A stretch of 64,000 bases of DNA from Agarivorans albus (GTDB taxonomy: Bacteria > Pseudomonadota > Gammaproteobacteria > Enterobacterales > Celerinatantimonadaceae): contig NZ_AP023032.1 of assembly GCF_019670105.1 (NCBI RefSeq), forward strand, positions 1,730,972 to 1,794,971, read 5' to 3'. Both the position numbers and the translations under genes were made by a program. The notes beneath the pieces were generated by a model. That model did not search any database. It saw nothing but the letters and a program-made list of their open reading frames with translations, and was not told the DNA's origin. Shown one piece after another: positions 55,909-64,000 of the stretch (positions within the stretch are counted from its first letter, which is position 1; each line of letters starts with the position of its first letter).

Positions 55909-56785
55909 TGAGCTGTTCTCCCGCAAGTTGTTTTCGCAGAGTATTGCTAGATTCCCATTGGTGTTTTTGCTGGTCCCTGTCACCGGTTTTAGCGTGTTTT
56001 TCTAGCAGCGTGATCAGCTGGGCGCTAATCGATACCGCGACTTGCATGGGTAATTTCCCACTCACCTCGGATAGGCCAATAGGGCAAGTTAGTTGATCAC
56101 ACTGTGCCGGATTTTCAAGTTGTTCGGCTAAGCGATACCTAAATCGTTGGGCTTTAGTTTGAGAGCCAATCACGCCTACAAAGGCTAAATTTCCCCGGCG
56201 CAACGCAGCTAAACTAAGCGCGAAATCTAAGCTATGGTCTTGGCTTAGAATGACAACATAAGAGTTGGCTTTTAGTTCTGCTACGCTATTTTCTGGCTGT
56301 GCGTGATAGTGGGTGTTCACACCAAATTGGCCAATTGAATCTAGCCATTGCTGGCGGTTATCAATGACTTGCACTTGTACCGGCAGTTTCGCCAGTATTT
56401 CACATAAACAATGGCTTACATGTCCCGCTCCATAAATGGTGATAAGTGGCTGATCAACCAGAAAGTATTCGAACAATACTTGTACTGCACCCCCGCAACA
56501 TTGGGCTAGATCCGCAGCTAAGGAGAAGCGCTCAATGTGATTAGACTTTGTTCCCTTTTCCAGTTGCTCGCGTGCATGCTTGATCACCGAAAACTCTAAA
56601 TTTCCACCGCCTAAGGTATCGAATTGTTGTTGCTGACTTATCACCATTTTAGCGCCTGTTGCTCGCGGCACGGAACCAGCCTCGGCCACAATGGTCGCAA
56701 TACAAAATGGCTGCTGTTGCTGTTTAAGATAACTGCAGGCATCTAACCAGTTATTGGGTAAAAAGTGAGTTTGCCAATCACTCAT
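55901..56785 (-). CDS. xdhC: Xanthine dehydrogenase accessory protein XdhC
   Basis: XdhC binds molybdenum cofactor, assists its sulfuration and inserts it into xanthine dehydrogenase. The ~294-residue protein has FCIATIVAEAGSVPRATGAKMVIS at the N-terminus and QCCGGAVQVLFEYF in the middle. A Rossmann-like LITIYGAGHVSHCLCEILAKL follows, then FVGVIGSQTKAQRF. ATG 56785 (MSDWQTHFL) is preferred and overlaps the xdhB stop by 8 bases. Confidence 0.93.
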   Translation of the reverse strand: MSDWQTHFLPNNWLDACSYLKQQQQPFCIATIVAEAGSVPRATGAKMVISQQQQFDTLGGGNLEFSVIKHAREQLEKGTKSNHIERFSLAADLAQCCGGAVQVLFEYFLVDQPLITIYGAGHVSHCLCEILAKLPVQVQVIDNRQQWLDSIGQFGVNTHYHAQPENSVAELKANSYVVILSQDHSLDFALSLAALRRGNLAFVGVIGSQTKAQRFRYRLAEQLENPAQCDQLTCPIGLSEVSGKLPMQVAVSISAQLITLLEKHAKTGDRDQQKHQWESSNTLRKQLAGEQLNE

Positions 56786-59144
56786 CTTGCGCCTCCATAA
56801 ACTCATATTGTTTTTGGCAAGCCATTAAAATTCGCTCGCTGGTGGCTGGAGAATCTAACTGCGCTGGCTGCTTATGTTGGCTGATTGACGTCACTGCATC
56901 GTAAATGGCACACCAAGCGCTAATGGCTAACATAAAAGGTGGCTCGCCCACTGCTTTAGAGCGGTAGATGCTGTGCTCAGGGTTGGCTTGGTCGAACAAT
57001 GTAATGTTCATTTGTTCGGGGTAGTCGCCAATAGTAGGGATTTTGTAATTTGCCGGGCTATTACTTAGTAACTTTCCTTTTTTGTCCCATACCAGTTCTT
57101 CGTTAGTAAGCCAGCCTAGGCCTTGTATAAAGGCGCCTTCTATTTGGCCAATGTCGATGGCCGGATTCAGGCTGGTGCCTACATCATGCAGAATGTCTAC
57201 TCGGTCTACGCTCATTTCCCCAGTTAGCGTATCAATGCTCACTTCGCTAACGGAAGCGCCCAGTGCAAAGTAGAAAAACGGCCGTCCCTGAGCTTGTTCG
57301 CGGTCGTACCAAATTTTAGGTGTTTTATAAAAGCCAGTCGCTGAGAGTGACACTCGCTGCATGTAAGCTTGTTGCACTAACTCCGCCCAGCTAATGGTTT
57401 GCTCGGCGAGTTTAACTTGGCCTTGGTTTATGGTGATTTGTTCTGCTGCAAGCTGGTAATGTTGCTGGGCAAATTCAAGCAAACGTTGTTTGATTTCTTT
57501 CGCCGCATTATGCGCAGCCATCCCGTTTAAATCACTGCCTGAAGAAGCCGCCGTGGGTGAGGTATTCGGTACTTTGTCGGTGCGGGTAGACGTAATCAGC
57601 ACATAACTAAAAGGAATCCCCAAAGTTTGCGCCACAATCTGCTGAACCTTGGTATGCAGACCTTGGCCCATTTCGGTGCCGCCATGATTCAACTGAACAC
57701 TGCCGTCGGTATATACATGCAGCAGTGCGCCTGCTTGGTTAAGGTGTTTAGCGGTAAATGAAATACCAAATTTTACAGGGCTTAAGGCAAGGCCTTTTTT
57801 GATTAGCGAATTAGAGTTGTTCCATTGATCTATTTGTTGGCGGCGTGCGCGGTAATCTGAATTCTCTTCTAATTGTTTAATTAAGTTAAGCTGGTCTTGA
57901 TGTTGCTCTACTGGCATGCCGTAGTGGGTGGTGGTATGTCCATCGCGATAGAGGTTTTTGTAACGCACATCTAAGGCATCTTGGCCGGTAGCAATTGCGA
58001 TGTCTTGCATAGCTTGTTCAATTAACATCATGCCTTGTGGGCCACCAAAGCCGCGGAAAGCTGTATGTGAAACGGTATCGGTTTTTAATCGATTACCTAC
58101 GACTTCGGCTTCGCCTAAGTTGTAGGCGTTGTCGCTATGAAACATCGCCCTATCCACAATCGCGTCGGATAAATCAGGCGAGTGACCACACAAGCCATTC
58201 ACTTCTAACTTAGCACTTTCAATGATTCCCTCTGCGCTTAAACCTAGTTGGTATCGGTTATAAAAAGGATGGCGCTTGCCGGTTACCGCCATATCTATAC
58301 TGCGTGGTAGGCGTATTTTCACCGGTTTATTGCAATGCCAGGCAGCAAGGCTGGCTAAGCACGCCCATTGAGCGGCTTGAGTTTCTTTCCCGCCAAAGCC
58401 GCCGCCCATGCGGCGCATGTCTACGGTAACTTGGTGAAACGCAATGCCTAATACTTCTGCTACTAGTTTTTGTACTTCGCTAGGGTGCTGTGAAGAGGTG
58501 TAAAGCATAACGCCGCCATCTTCGGTTGGCTGTGCGAGGCTTACTTGTCCTTCTAAATAAAAGTGTTCTTGCCCGCCAATATGTTGTTCACCACTTAGTT
58601 GCAGTTCACTGCGGTCTAGTTGAGCATCGGCTATTTGCTTGCCCATGCAATGGCTTGGGCGCACGGTTGCATTGGGCTGGCTTAAATCGCTAATATCTTG
58701 CTCACTTAGCGCTAGCGTATCGGCGCTTTGGTATTGTATTAGCTCTTGATTAGCTTGGTGGGCAATTTGCCATGCGAGCTGGTGGCTATGGGCAAGAACT
58801 AGTGCTATAGGCTGCTGGAAGTAACTAATCTCGTTCTCACTTAACAGCGGGTCGCCTTTAAATATCGGGCCAATATCTTGGTGTCCAGGGATATCCTGGC
58901 AGCGAATTACCGCAACTACATCGGGGTGTTGTTGCAGCGAATCTAATTGCTGAGCAAGTACTTTACCTTTGGCTACTTGGCTCGTGATGACTGCAGCATG
59001 CAAGCAACCACTTGGCAGGTTATAGTCGTCGATGAACTGCGCTTCGCCAGCGACTTGTTTGGCTGCACTCTCATGGGGAATCGATTTACCCACTACTTGG
59101 CTTGGCGCAGTTTGCTCGAGGTGCTGAGTCGTTAATTTACGCAT
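56778..59144 (-). CDS. xdhB: Xanthine dehydrogenase, molybdopterin-binding subunit
   Basis: This is the 788-residue large subunit with the molybdenum site. Motifs include MRRMGGGFGGKETQA, AFRGFGGPQGMMLIEQAM, GGTEMGQGLHTKVQQIVAQ and KAVGEPPFMLAISA, which carries the catalytic glutamate. The order matches bacterial XdhB. It hydroxylates hypoxanthine and xanthine to urate together with XdhA. The start overlaps the xdhA stop by 8 bases, so the operon is tightly coupled. Confidence 0.95.
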   Translation of the reverse strand: MRKLTTQHLEQTAPSQVVGKSIPHESAAKQVAGEAQFIDDYNLPSGCLHAAVITSQVAKGKVLAQQLDSLQQHPDVVAVIRCQDIPGHQDIGPIFKGDPLLSENEISYFQQPIALVLAHSHQLAWQIAHQANQELIQYQSADTLALSEQDISDLSQPNATVRPSHCMGKQIADAQLDRSELQLSGEQHIGGQEHFYLEGQVSLAQPTEDGGVMLYTSSQHPSEVQKLVAEVLGIAFHQVTVDMRRMGGGFGGKETQAAQWACLASLAAWHCNKPVKIRLPRSIDMAVTGKRHPFYNRYQLGLSAEGIIESAKLEVNGLCGHSPDLSDAIVDRAMFHSDNAYNLGEAEVVGNRLKTDTVSHTAFRGFGGPQGMMLIEQAMQDIAIATGQDALDVRYKNLYRDGHTTTHYGMPVEQHQDQLNLIKQLEENSDYRARRQQIDQWNNSNSLIKKGLALSPVKFGISFTAKHLNQAGALLHVYTDGSVQLNHGGTEMGQGLHTKVQQIVAQTLGIPFSYVLITSTRTDKVPNTSPTAASSGSDLNGMAAHNAAKEIKQRLLEFAQQHYQLAAEQITINQGQVKLAEQTISWAELVQQAYMQRVSLSATGFYKTPKIWYDREQAQGRPFFYFALGASVSEVSIDTLTGEMSVDRVDILHDVGTSLNPAIDIGQIEGAFIQGLGWLTNEELVWDKKGKLLSNSPANYKIPTIGDYPEQMNITLFDQANPEHSIYRSKAVGEPPFMLAISAWCAIYDAVTSISQHKQPAQLDSPATSERILMACQKQYEFMEAQDE

Positions 59145-60552
59145 GGGCGGCTAACCTCGTGGGTAATTGTTGGCTATAGAGGTAGAAGCGTTTTAATAGA
59201 TTCTGTACTAGCAATACCCTGTAAGCTGCGCTCGCTCGCACATCATCAATGGGTTTTACATATTGCGGCACTAGGGCTTGTAGCTGTTTGAGTTTGTCGT
59301 TGTTGAAGGCTTCACCCAATAAGCAGTCTTCTAGCTGGCTTAAGCGCACCGACTTAGCCGCCACGCCACCTGCTGAGATCACGCAGTGGCTTACTCTGCC
59401 TTGGTCATCGCACTCCATGGCTACCGCCAATACCACGGTGGCGATGTCATCTTCATAACGTTTACTCACCTTGTAGATTTGATGCTTAAGTGTTGGAGAC
59501 AAATCTGGCAGGTGAATGGCGCTAATCCATTGTTGCGGTTTTAAGCGCGTTTCGCGGTAGCCTGTGATGTAGTCTTCCGGTGCGTAAAGCTCGGTAGTGG
59601 TGCCATCATCTACTTCAATTTTGCCGTTTAGGCTAATTAGCAATGGAGCTATGTCGCCAATGGGTGAGGCATTGCCTAAACTGCCACCAAGGGTGGCGCG
59701 GTGACGAATGGTAATATTGCCCAAGCGAGCAAAAATTTCGTCGGTAGTGGGGTAGTGCTGCGCCATAAAAGCGTGAACTTTATCTAAGGGCACTGCCGCC
59801 CCTATGCGCCAACCATTGTTGGTGCGCTCGATGCCGGTGAGCTCAGGAAGGGCGGTTAAGTCGATAATTTCATCAATGCGTTGATACTGTTGAGTAACTT
59901 CTAATGCTAAATCGGTACCGCCGCCTATCCATTTGGCATGAGGGTGTTTTGCGCGAATGCTGGCTAACTCACTGCGACTCGTAGGTTGCCAGTAGTGGTC
60001 ACTTTCTAGCTTGTCGCATTGCCCCATCCAGTACTGCACGGCGGACTCATTTTCTTGGATATGATCCTTGGCCGCTGGCGCTGCTGCTACTTGCTTAGCC
60101 GCTTCGATAAGTGGCCCATAGCCAGTGCAACGGCACAAGTTGCCAGCTAAAAATTCCTCGGGATGTTCGGGTTTAGGTGTTTGACGAGATAAGGCATATA
60201 AAGACATCACAAAACCAGGCGTACAAAAACCGCATTGGCTGCCATGTTTATCTACTATGGCTTGTTGAACGGGATGCAGTTCTTGGCCTTGCTTTAGGTA
60301 TTCAACGGTAATGATTTGTTTACCGTGCAAAGAATGTAAGGGCGTAATGCAGCTGTTTATTTGCTTGTAACTAAGTTGTTGTTGCTGATCTTGGCTCACC
60401 ATTACTACGGTGCATGCACCGCAATCGCCACTGGCGCAACCTTCTTTACTGCCCACTAAACCTTGTCGCTCGCGTAAAAAGCTAAGCAGCATGGTATCGG
60501 CCGCTTGCTGGCTTAAGGTGATGGCTTGGTCGTTAATCATAAGTTGTAACAT
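59137..60552 (-). CDS. xdhA: Xanthine dehydrogenase, FeS/FAD subunit
   Basis: The 471-residue small subunit starts with a plant-type 2Fe-2S ferredoxin domain (GCASGDCGACTVVMV). A helical 2Fe-2S domain follows (CGFCTPGFVMSLYAL ... GNLCRCTGYGPLIEAA). The FAD domain shows WIGGGTDLALEVTQQ and RATLGGSLGNASPIGDIAP. This is the XdhA layout of two-subunit bacterial enzymes. It passes electrons from the molybdenum site to NAD. An operator-like palindrome lies 29 bases upstream of its start. Confidence 0.95.
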   Translation of the reverse strand: MLQLMINDQAITLSQQAADTMLLSFLRERQGLVGSKEGCASGDCGACTVVMVSQDQQQQLSYKQINSCITPLHSLHGKQIITVEYLKQGQELHPVQQAIVDKHGSQCGFCTPGFVMSLYALSRQTPKPEHPEEFLAGNLCRCTGYGPLIEAAKQVAAAPAAKDHIQENESAVQYWMGQCDKLESDHYWQPTSRSELASIRAKHPHAKWIGGGTDLALEVTQQYQRIDEIIDLTALPELTGIERTNNGWRIGAAVPLDKVHAFMAQHYPTTDEIFARLGNITIRHRATLGGSLGNASPIGDIAPLLISLNGKIEVDDGTTTELYAPEDYITGYRETRLKPQQWISAIHLPDLSPTLKHQIYKVSKRYEDDIATVVLAVAMECDDQGRVSHCVISAGGVAAKSVRLSQLEDCLLGEAFNNDKLKQLQALVPQYVKPIDDVRASAAYRVLLVQNLLKRFYLYSQQLPTRLAAHA

Positions 60553-60580
60553 GATTGCTCCGGAAAATTTGCAGCTATCA

Positions 60581-60600
60581 AGCTGACTGATTGGTCAGCT
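60581..60600. promoter_or_regulatory. Palindrome upstream of xdhA
   Basis: AGCTGAC-TGATTG-GTCAGCT is a perfect 7-base inverted repeat with a 6-base centre. It sits in the 64-base gap between the oxygenase stop and the xdhA start. The core TGAC-N6-GTCA is of TetR-family operator type. As RNA it could instead act as a weak hairpin. Confidence 0.5.
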
Positions 60601-60616
60601 TTTTAGCCAAATTTTT

Positions 60617-61573
60617 TTATTCTTGCTGGTCGTTTCTATAAGCGTAAGTATCGGCAAAGCGCGATAGTATCCATTCACCAGCCGTTATTTCGGGATACTG
60701 ACTGTGCTCCCCAGGTGCTAAACAGCTCGCGAGAGTATTCACTGGAGTATCAAAGTCTGGCTCTACAAAAAATGGCATTGAAAAGCGAGTAGTTTGCTGT
60801 TTTGGACTAAGCACTCGATGCGGCGTCGACTTGTATCGGCCGTTGGTCCAACGTTGCATTAAGTCGCCAATATTCACCACAAAACTATTCTCCACCGGTG
60901 GTGCATCTAGCCATTGTTGATTGCGGTCTTGTACCTGTAGGCCGCCGGTTTGATCCTGATACAGCAAGGTAATGCAGCCATAGTCTGTGTGTGCGCCAGC
61001 GCCGTTATCATTTTGTAGCTGAGGCGGATAATGAATTAAGCGCAGCACACTAATCGGGCAGCTAAAATGCTTGCTAAAGAAGTCTTCGCTTTGGCCCAAG
61101 GCTAAAGCCATGGCTTTAAGTATTTTGAGGCCAGCTTGCAAAGTGAGTTCGTAATGCTGCTGCAAAAGTTGGATAAAGCCGTCAAGATTTGGGTACTGAT
61201 TTGGCCCGTACAACTGTGGGTAACGCGCAACTTGTGGATGATAAGGGCTAAGATCTAAAGCCATATCAAAGGTCTCTTTGCAGTCTTTAGGGCCGCTTGG
61301 GTCAAGTTGCTCTGCACTTACTTGTCCCCAACCTCTATGGTTGGCCGAGTGCTGAATATTGATCTTTTGTTTTTCTTGTTCACTGAGAGCAAAGAACTTC
61401 GCAGCCATGGCTTGCATAGCGGCAAATTGCTCGCTAGGAATGCCATGACCGGTCACATAAAAAAAGCCCTTGTCACGACAGGCAGAATCAATGGCTTGAA
61501 TGGTTTCTTGCCAGTGCTGACTATCGCTATTATCTAGCGTAGAAATATCAATAATAGGTAGGGCTAAGTTCAT
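60617..61573 (-). CDS. Isopenicillin N synthase-like 2OG-Fe(II) oxygenase
   Basis: The 318-residue protein shows the DIOX_N domain (LPIIDISTLD ... FFYVTGHGIPSEQFAAMQAMAAKFFAL). The catalytic 2OG-Fe(II) core follows, with metal ligands in GAHTDYGCITLLYQD and STPHRVLSP and the 2-oxoglutarate arginine in TTRFSMPFF. Members of this family hydroxylate or desaturate many small molecules. Here it lies between the BMP-type binding protein and xdhA on the same strand, so a purine or purine-derived substrate is inferred but not shown. Confidence 0.88.
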   Translation of the reverse strand: MNLALPIIDISTLDNSDSQHWQETIQAIDSACRDKGFFYVTGHGIPSEQFAAMQAMAAKFFALSEQEKQKINIQHSANHRGWGQVSAEQLDPSGPKDCKETFDMALDLSPYHPQVARYPQLYGPNQYPNLDGFIQLLQQHYELTLQAGLKILKAMALALGQSEDFFSKHFSCPISVLRLIHYPPQLQNDNGAGAHTDYGCITLLYQDQTGGLQVQDRNQQWLDAPPVENSFVVNIGDLMQRWTNGRYKSTPHRVLSPKQQTTRFSMPFFVEPDFDTPVNTLASCLAPGEHSQYPEITAGEWILSRFADTYAYRNDQQE

Positions 61574-61591
61574 CTTACTCTCACTGTAAAG

Positions 61592-61608
61592 GCCCAGTTA
61601 AGCTGGGC
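61592..61608 (-). terminator. Weak hairpin between the BMP and oxygenase genes
   Basis: The stem GCCCAG / CTGGGC with a 5-base loop is followed on the minus strand by CCTTT. It may partly reduce read-through, leaving more binding protein than enzyme. Confidence 0.4.
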
Positions 61609-61647
61609 ACTCATTAAGAACATCGGTTTATTTGGGGTTTAGGTTTA

Positions 61648-62724
61648 CTAAGGAATCGTTGCGTCGATGCCTTCTACGTACCACATCACACCCGCTAGCT
61701 CTTGGTCGTTAAGCGTTTTACCCGCTGGGATCACCTCTTTACCGCTGTTGTCTTTCATTGGACCGGTAAATGGATGAAATTCGCCCGATTTAATCTTGGC
61801 TTCAGTTTCGCTAATGGCGGTTTTTACGTCGTCGGGTAGGGCTGGGTTAACCGAAACAATTTGCAGAATGTTTTCTGCAAAACCACCCCAGTAATCTTCT
61901 GGCTTCCAAGAATTAGCAAGAACTTCCTCAACGGTGCGAATGTAATGCGGTGCCCAAACATCACGTACCGAGAACATATGTGCAGTAGGGGCAAATTGGC
62001 TCATATCCGATGCTTGACCAATGCCCATTACGCCGCGCTTCTCGGCGGCAATAAGTGGTGCAGGGCTGTCGGTGTGCTGCAGAATAATGTCTACGCCTTG
62101 GTCCATAAGGGCGTTGGCGGCGTCTGCTTCTTTACCTGGATCGTACCAAGTATTTACCCACACAATTTTAATTTGCACGTCCGGGTTTACACTTTTTGCG
62201 CCTAAGTACACCGAGTTAATGTCACGGATCACTTCCGGAATGGGGAACGAGGCAATGTAACCAATCACATTGGTTTTGGTGGTCATGCCAGCGGCCACGC
62301 CTGATACATAACGGCCCTCGTAGGTACGCAATACATAAGTAGATACGTTTTTGCTGCGTTTGTAGCCGGTAGCGTGTTCAAAGGTAACTTTAGGAAAGCG
62401 TTTAGCGGCCTTGATTGTTGGGTTCATAAAACCAAAAGACGTTGTGAAGATAACGTCGTGACCTGATTTGGCCAACTGGGTAATCACTCGCTCTGCATCT
62501 GCGCCTTCAGGAACGTTTTCTACAAAGGTGGTACTAACTTTTCCGCCAAAGTGCTGCTCCATCTCAATTCGACCTTGGTCGTGTTCATAACTCCAACCGT
62601 GGTCTCCTACAGGGCCAACATATACAAAGCCTACTTTTAGTGGCTCGTCGGCAGCCATGCTAACTGGTGCTATTAAGGTGGTTACAGCAAAGGCTGCAGC
62701 ACTTATCCATTTATTTAGTTTCAT
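61648..62724 (-). CDS. BMP-family ABC transporter substrate-binding protein
   Basis: The 358-residue exported protein has a signal peptide ending APVSMAADEP. BMP/PnrA-type segments follow: VGFVYVGPVGDHGWSYEHDQGR, ANALMDQGVDIILQHTDSPAPL and FAPTAHMFSVRDVWAPHYIRTVEEVL. Members bind nucleosides or purine bases. Position at the head of a purine-degradation cluster suggests guanine, xanthine or a nucleoside as ligand. The permease and ATPase genes of the importer are not in the window. Confidence 0.88.
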   Translation of the reverse strand: MKLNKWISAAAFAVTTLIAPVSMAADEPLKVGFVYVGPVGDHGWSYEHDQGRIEMEQHFGGKVSTTFVENVPEGADAERVITQLAKSGHDVIFTTSFGFMNPTIKAAKRFPKVTFEHATGYKRSKNVSTYVLRTYEGRYVSGVAAGMTTKTNVIGYIASFPIPEVIRDINSVYLGAKSVNPDVQIKIVWVNTWYDPGKEADAANALMDQGVDIILQHTDSPAPLIAAEKRGVMGIGQASDMSQFAPTAHMFSVRDVWAPHYIRTVEEVLANSWKPEDYWGGFAENILQIVSVNPALPDDVKTAISETEAKIKSGEFHPFTGPMKDNSGKEVIPAGKTLNDQELAGVMWYVEGIDATIP

Positions 62725-62977
62725 TTAGAACTCCGTTTCTTGGAATGGCGGTTAGTTAAAAAATTGAAGTAGCAAAAAGCTGGCCACTTGGTCATGTTTT
62801 TTGATTTAAGTCAATAAATCCCAATTTCACAAGCTTTGTTGAGTTTAGTTGAAGGAATTGTTAATGCGACGGTTTTAAATGAATGATTGTTTGTGGTGCA
62901 GCAAACGCTAGCTACGCACCAATGTTAGGCGATTTTGCGTGGTAAATGATTAGGGTAGGCGAGGTGTAAAAAGAAAA

Positions 62978-63000
62978 AAGAGCCGCGCAAAGCGGCTCTT
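62978..63000 (-). terminator. Terminator of the lectin-domain gene
   Basis: Stem AGAGCCGC / GCGGCTCT with loop GCAAA, followed on the minus strand by CTTTTTTCTT. The ~250 bases between it and the BMP gene hold no gene; they should contain the BMP promoter. Confidence 0.85.
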
Positions 63001-63013
63001 AAACCTTACTGGT

Positions 63014-64000
63014 TTATTCTATAAAGCGGAGAAGTTGGTTAGCTTGGTTACCACAATTCCATTGCTGAATGCTGGCTTGGTTAGTGCTAGCGGCATTTTT
63101 TACATCAATACATTTTGCGGAAGGTTTAGCACGCAGCTCAAACCAACCATCTTGTTGTTCAACTAACTGCCAAACTTGGTTTGGGTTGTTGTTATCACAA
63201 GAATACTGCTGCAATTTCCCACCATTGGCGGTGGTGCCACTGGCTAGGTCGACACATTTGTTGCTCACCTTAGCTTTAATGGTGTACCAGTTGTCTCCGA
63301 GAGGCGTAAACAAAAAACGTTGGTTGTCGTTTAGAGTATTACAGGTCCATTGGTGATATTGACTACCGTTAGTGGTTTTGCCACCTGCTACGTCCATACA
63401 TTTAGCGCTGTGTTTAAATTGCAGGTTAGTCCAAGTGCTCGGTGCAGTAAGTGCGTCACTTATAACGCTTACATTGTTTACTTGGTTAGTGGCTAAGTTA
63501 CTGTGCCAATCGGTTCCTAATGGGCGGATACTGTTTTTAACGGTATAGGTGTTGGCGGCCTGTGCCACTTCATCAAGTTCAACGGTAAGTTGTACGCTGC
63601 CTTCACCTGCTTCTACTTGCTCGGTAGCTTGAGCCAACCATTGATTGTTCAGCCATAGCTCAACCACTACGTCACGCTGTTGAGTCGCGCTGTAGTCAAC
63701 CGTAAATTGATAGCTCTGAGCCTGCAGCAACTCGGTAGAAGGCATCACTAGCTTAGTGGTGTCTTCACTAGGAAGGTCGCTAACAATTTCAATATTGCTA
63801 ATCTGCTCGAAATCAAGATTGTCTTGCCACGATGTGCCGCTTGGGCGAATAGAGCCTTTAAGCTTGTAACCTTGGCTACCTGCGGCCGGTGCGGTGCTAA
63901 GGTCAATAGTGACTGAGGTAGTGCCCGAACCAGGAGGCACACTGGTTTTGCCAGAGGCTAGCCAGTTTTGTTCATCCCATAACTCTACAACCAAGTCACG
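63014..64000 (-). CDS. Secreted carbohydrate-binding protein with ricin-type lectin domain, 3' part
   Basis: The frame is open to the right edge, so the N-terminus and any catalytic domain are outside the window. Two similar ~90-residue beta-rich modules are visible. One begins RDLVVELWDEQNWLAS, the other RDVVVELWLNNQWLAQ, and they end in matching GSIRPSGTSWQDNL and NSIRPLGTDWHSNL. The last ~130 residues are a ricin-B lectin trefoil with three repeats (CMDVAGG..QWTC, CVDLASG..QYSC, CIDVKNA..QWNC). This tail is typical of secreted marine polysaccharide hydrolases such as agarases. A TTG near 63994 is not the start, because homology continues past it. Confidence 0.85.
   Translation of the reverse strand, partial: RDLVVELWDEQNWLASGKTSVPPGSGTTSVTIDLSTAPAAGSQGYKLKGSIRPSGTSWQDNLDFEQISNIEIVSDLPSEDTTKLVMPSTELLQAQSYQFTVDYSATQQRDVVVELWLNNQWLAQATEQVEAGEGSVQLTVELDEVAQAANTYTVKNSIRPLGTDWHSNLATNQVNNVSVISDALTAPSTWTNLQFKHSAKCMDVAGGKTTNGSQYHQWTCNTLNDNQRFLFTPLGDNWYTIKAKVSNKCVDLASGTTANGGKLQQYSCDNNNPNQVWQLVEQQDGWFELRAKPSAKCIDVKNAASTNQASIQQWNCGNQANQLLRFIE

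Overview
The window reads as chromosome of a marine gammaproteobacterium of the Alteromonadales type, perhaps Agarivorans or a close relative. That placement is inference. It rests on E. coli-like protein sequences and gene pairs (scpA-scpB-rluB, ppiB-lpxH, tig-clpP-clpX), an Mrp sodium/proton antiporter operon, and several secreted polysaccharide-active lipoproteins with carbohydrate-binding modules. No phage, insertion-sequence transposase or CRISPR array is visible.

Layout. 1-9.1 kb is housekeeping: scpA (5' end outside the window), scpB, rluB, a YohC/Yip1 membrane protein, lpxH, ppiB, cysS, a periplasmic solute-binding protein, folD and the YidE-type transporter. 9.4-10.6 kb is a tRNA operon (Pro-Arg-His-Leu-Pro) with a consensus-like promoter. 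It also holds two decayed tRNA-Pro copies that share an altered anticodon arm, and a tandem array of ~109-bp units, each made of a tRNA-Pro 3' fragment plus a terminator. 10.7-22.3 kb is a carbohydrate-use locus: a MalM-like lipoprotein, a LamB-type porin, a GH26-like lipoprotein with a CBM6-like module, a phytanoyl-CoA-dioxygenase-like enzyme, a LacI regulator, an ABC sugar importer without its ATPase, and a Gfo/Idh oxidoreductase. Copies of a 14-bp palindrome (TGAAACCGGTTTCA) precede lamB, the hydrolase and the dioxygenase, so the LacI protein probably controls all of them.

22.3-33.1 kb holds a lone type IV pilin-like gene, tig-clpP-clpX, and a leftward mrpABCDEFG operon (A and B fused) ending in a DUF938 methyltransferase. 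33.3-48.9 kb is mixed: a DUF5329 protein coupled to an AraC/GyrI regulator, glutathione-dependent formaldehyde detoxification (frmA-fghA), a 260-bp MITE-like inverted-repeat element, a GH5 lipoprotein, a large AsmA protein, a second solute-binding protein, an MFS carrier with an HPRT-like protein, an ACT protein, a HopJ-like protein, and a divergent EamA/LysR pair.

49.0-51.0 kb holds an RtcB-type RNA ligase translationally coupled to the release-factor homologue PrfH. This matches the RtcB2-PrfH system that repairs and rescues ribosomes cut in the 16S decoding centre. It is preceded by a 13-codon ORF with a strong ribosome binding site and by a palindrome that contains the ligase's own ribosome binding site. 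51.1-52.5 kb carries an acetyltransferase and a nitroreductase. 52.6-62.7 kb is a compact leftward purine-catabolism cluster: BMP-family binding protein, 2OG-Fe(II) oxygenase, xdhA-xdhB-xdhC, uraD, uraH, guaD and the membrane urate hydroxylase puuD. Together these would take guanine through xanthine and urate to allantoin. The window ends inside a secreted protein with repeated beta-sandwich-like modules and a C-terminal ricin-type lectin domain.
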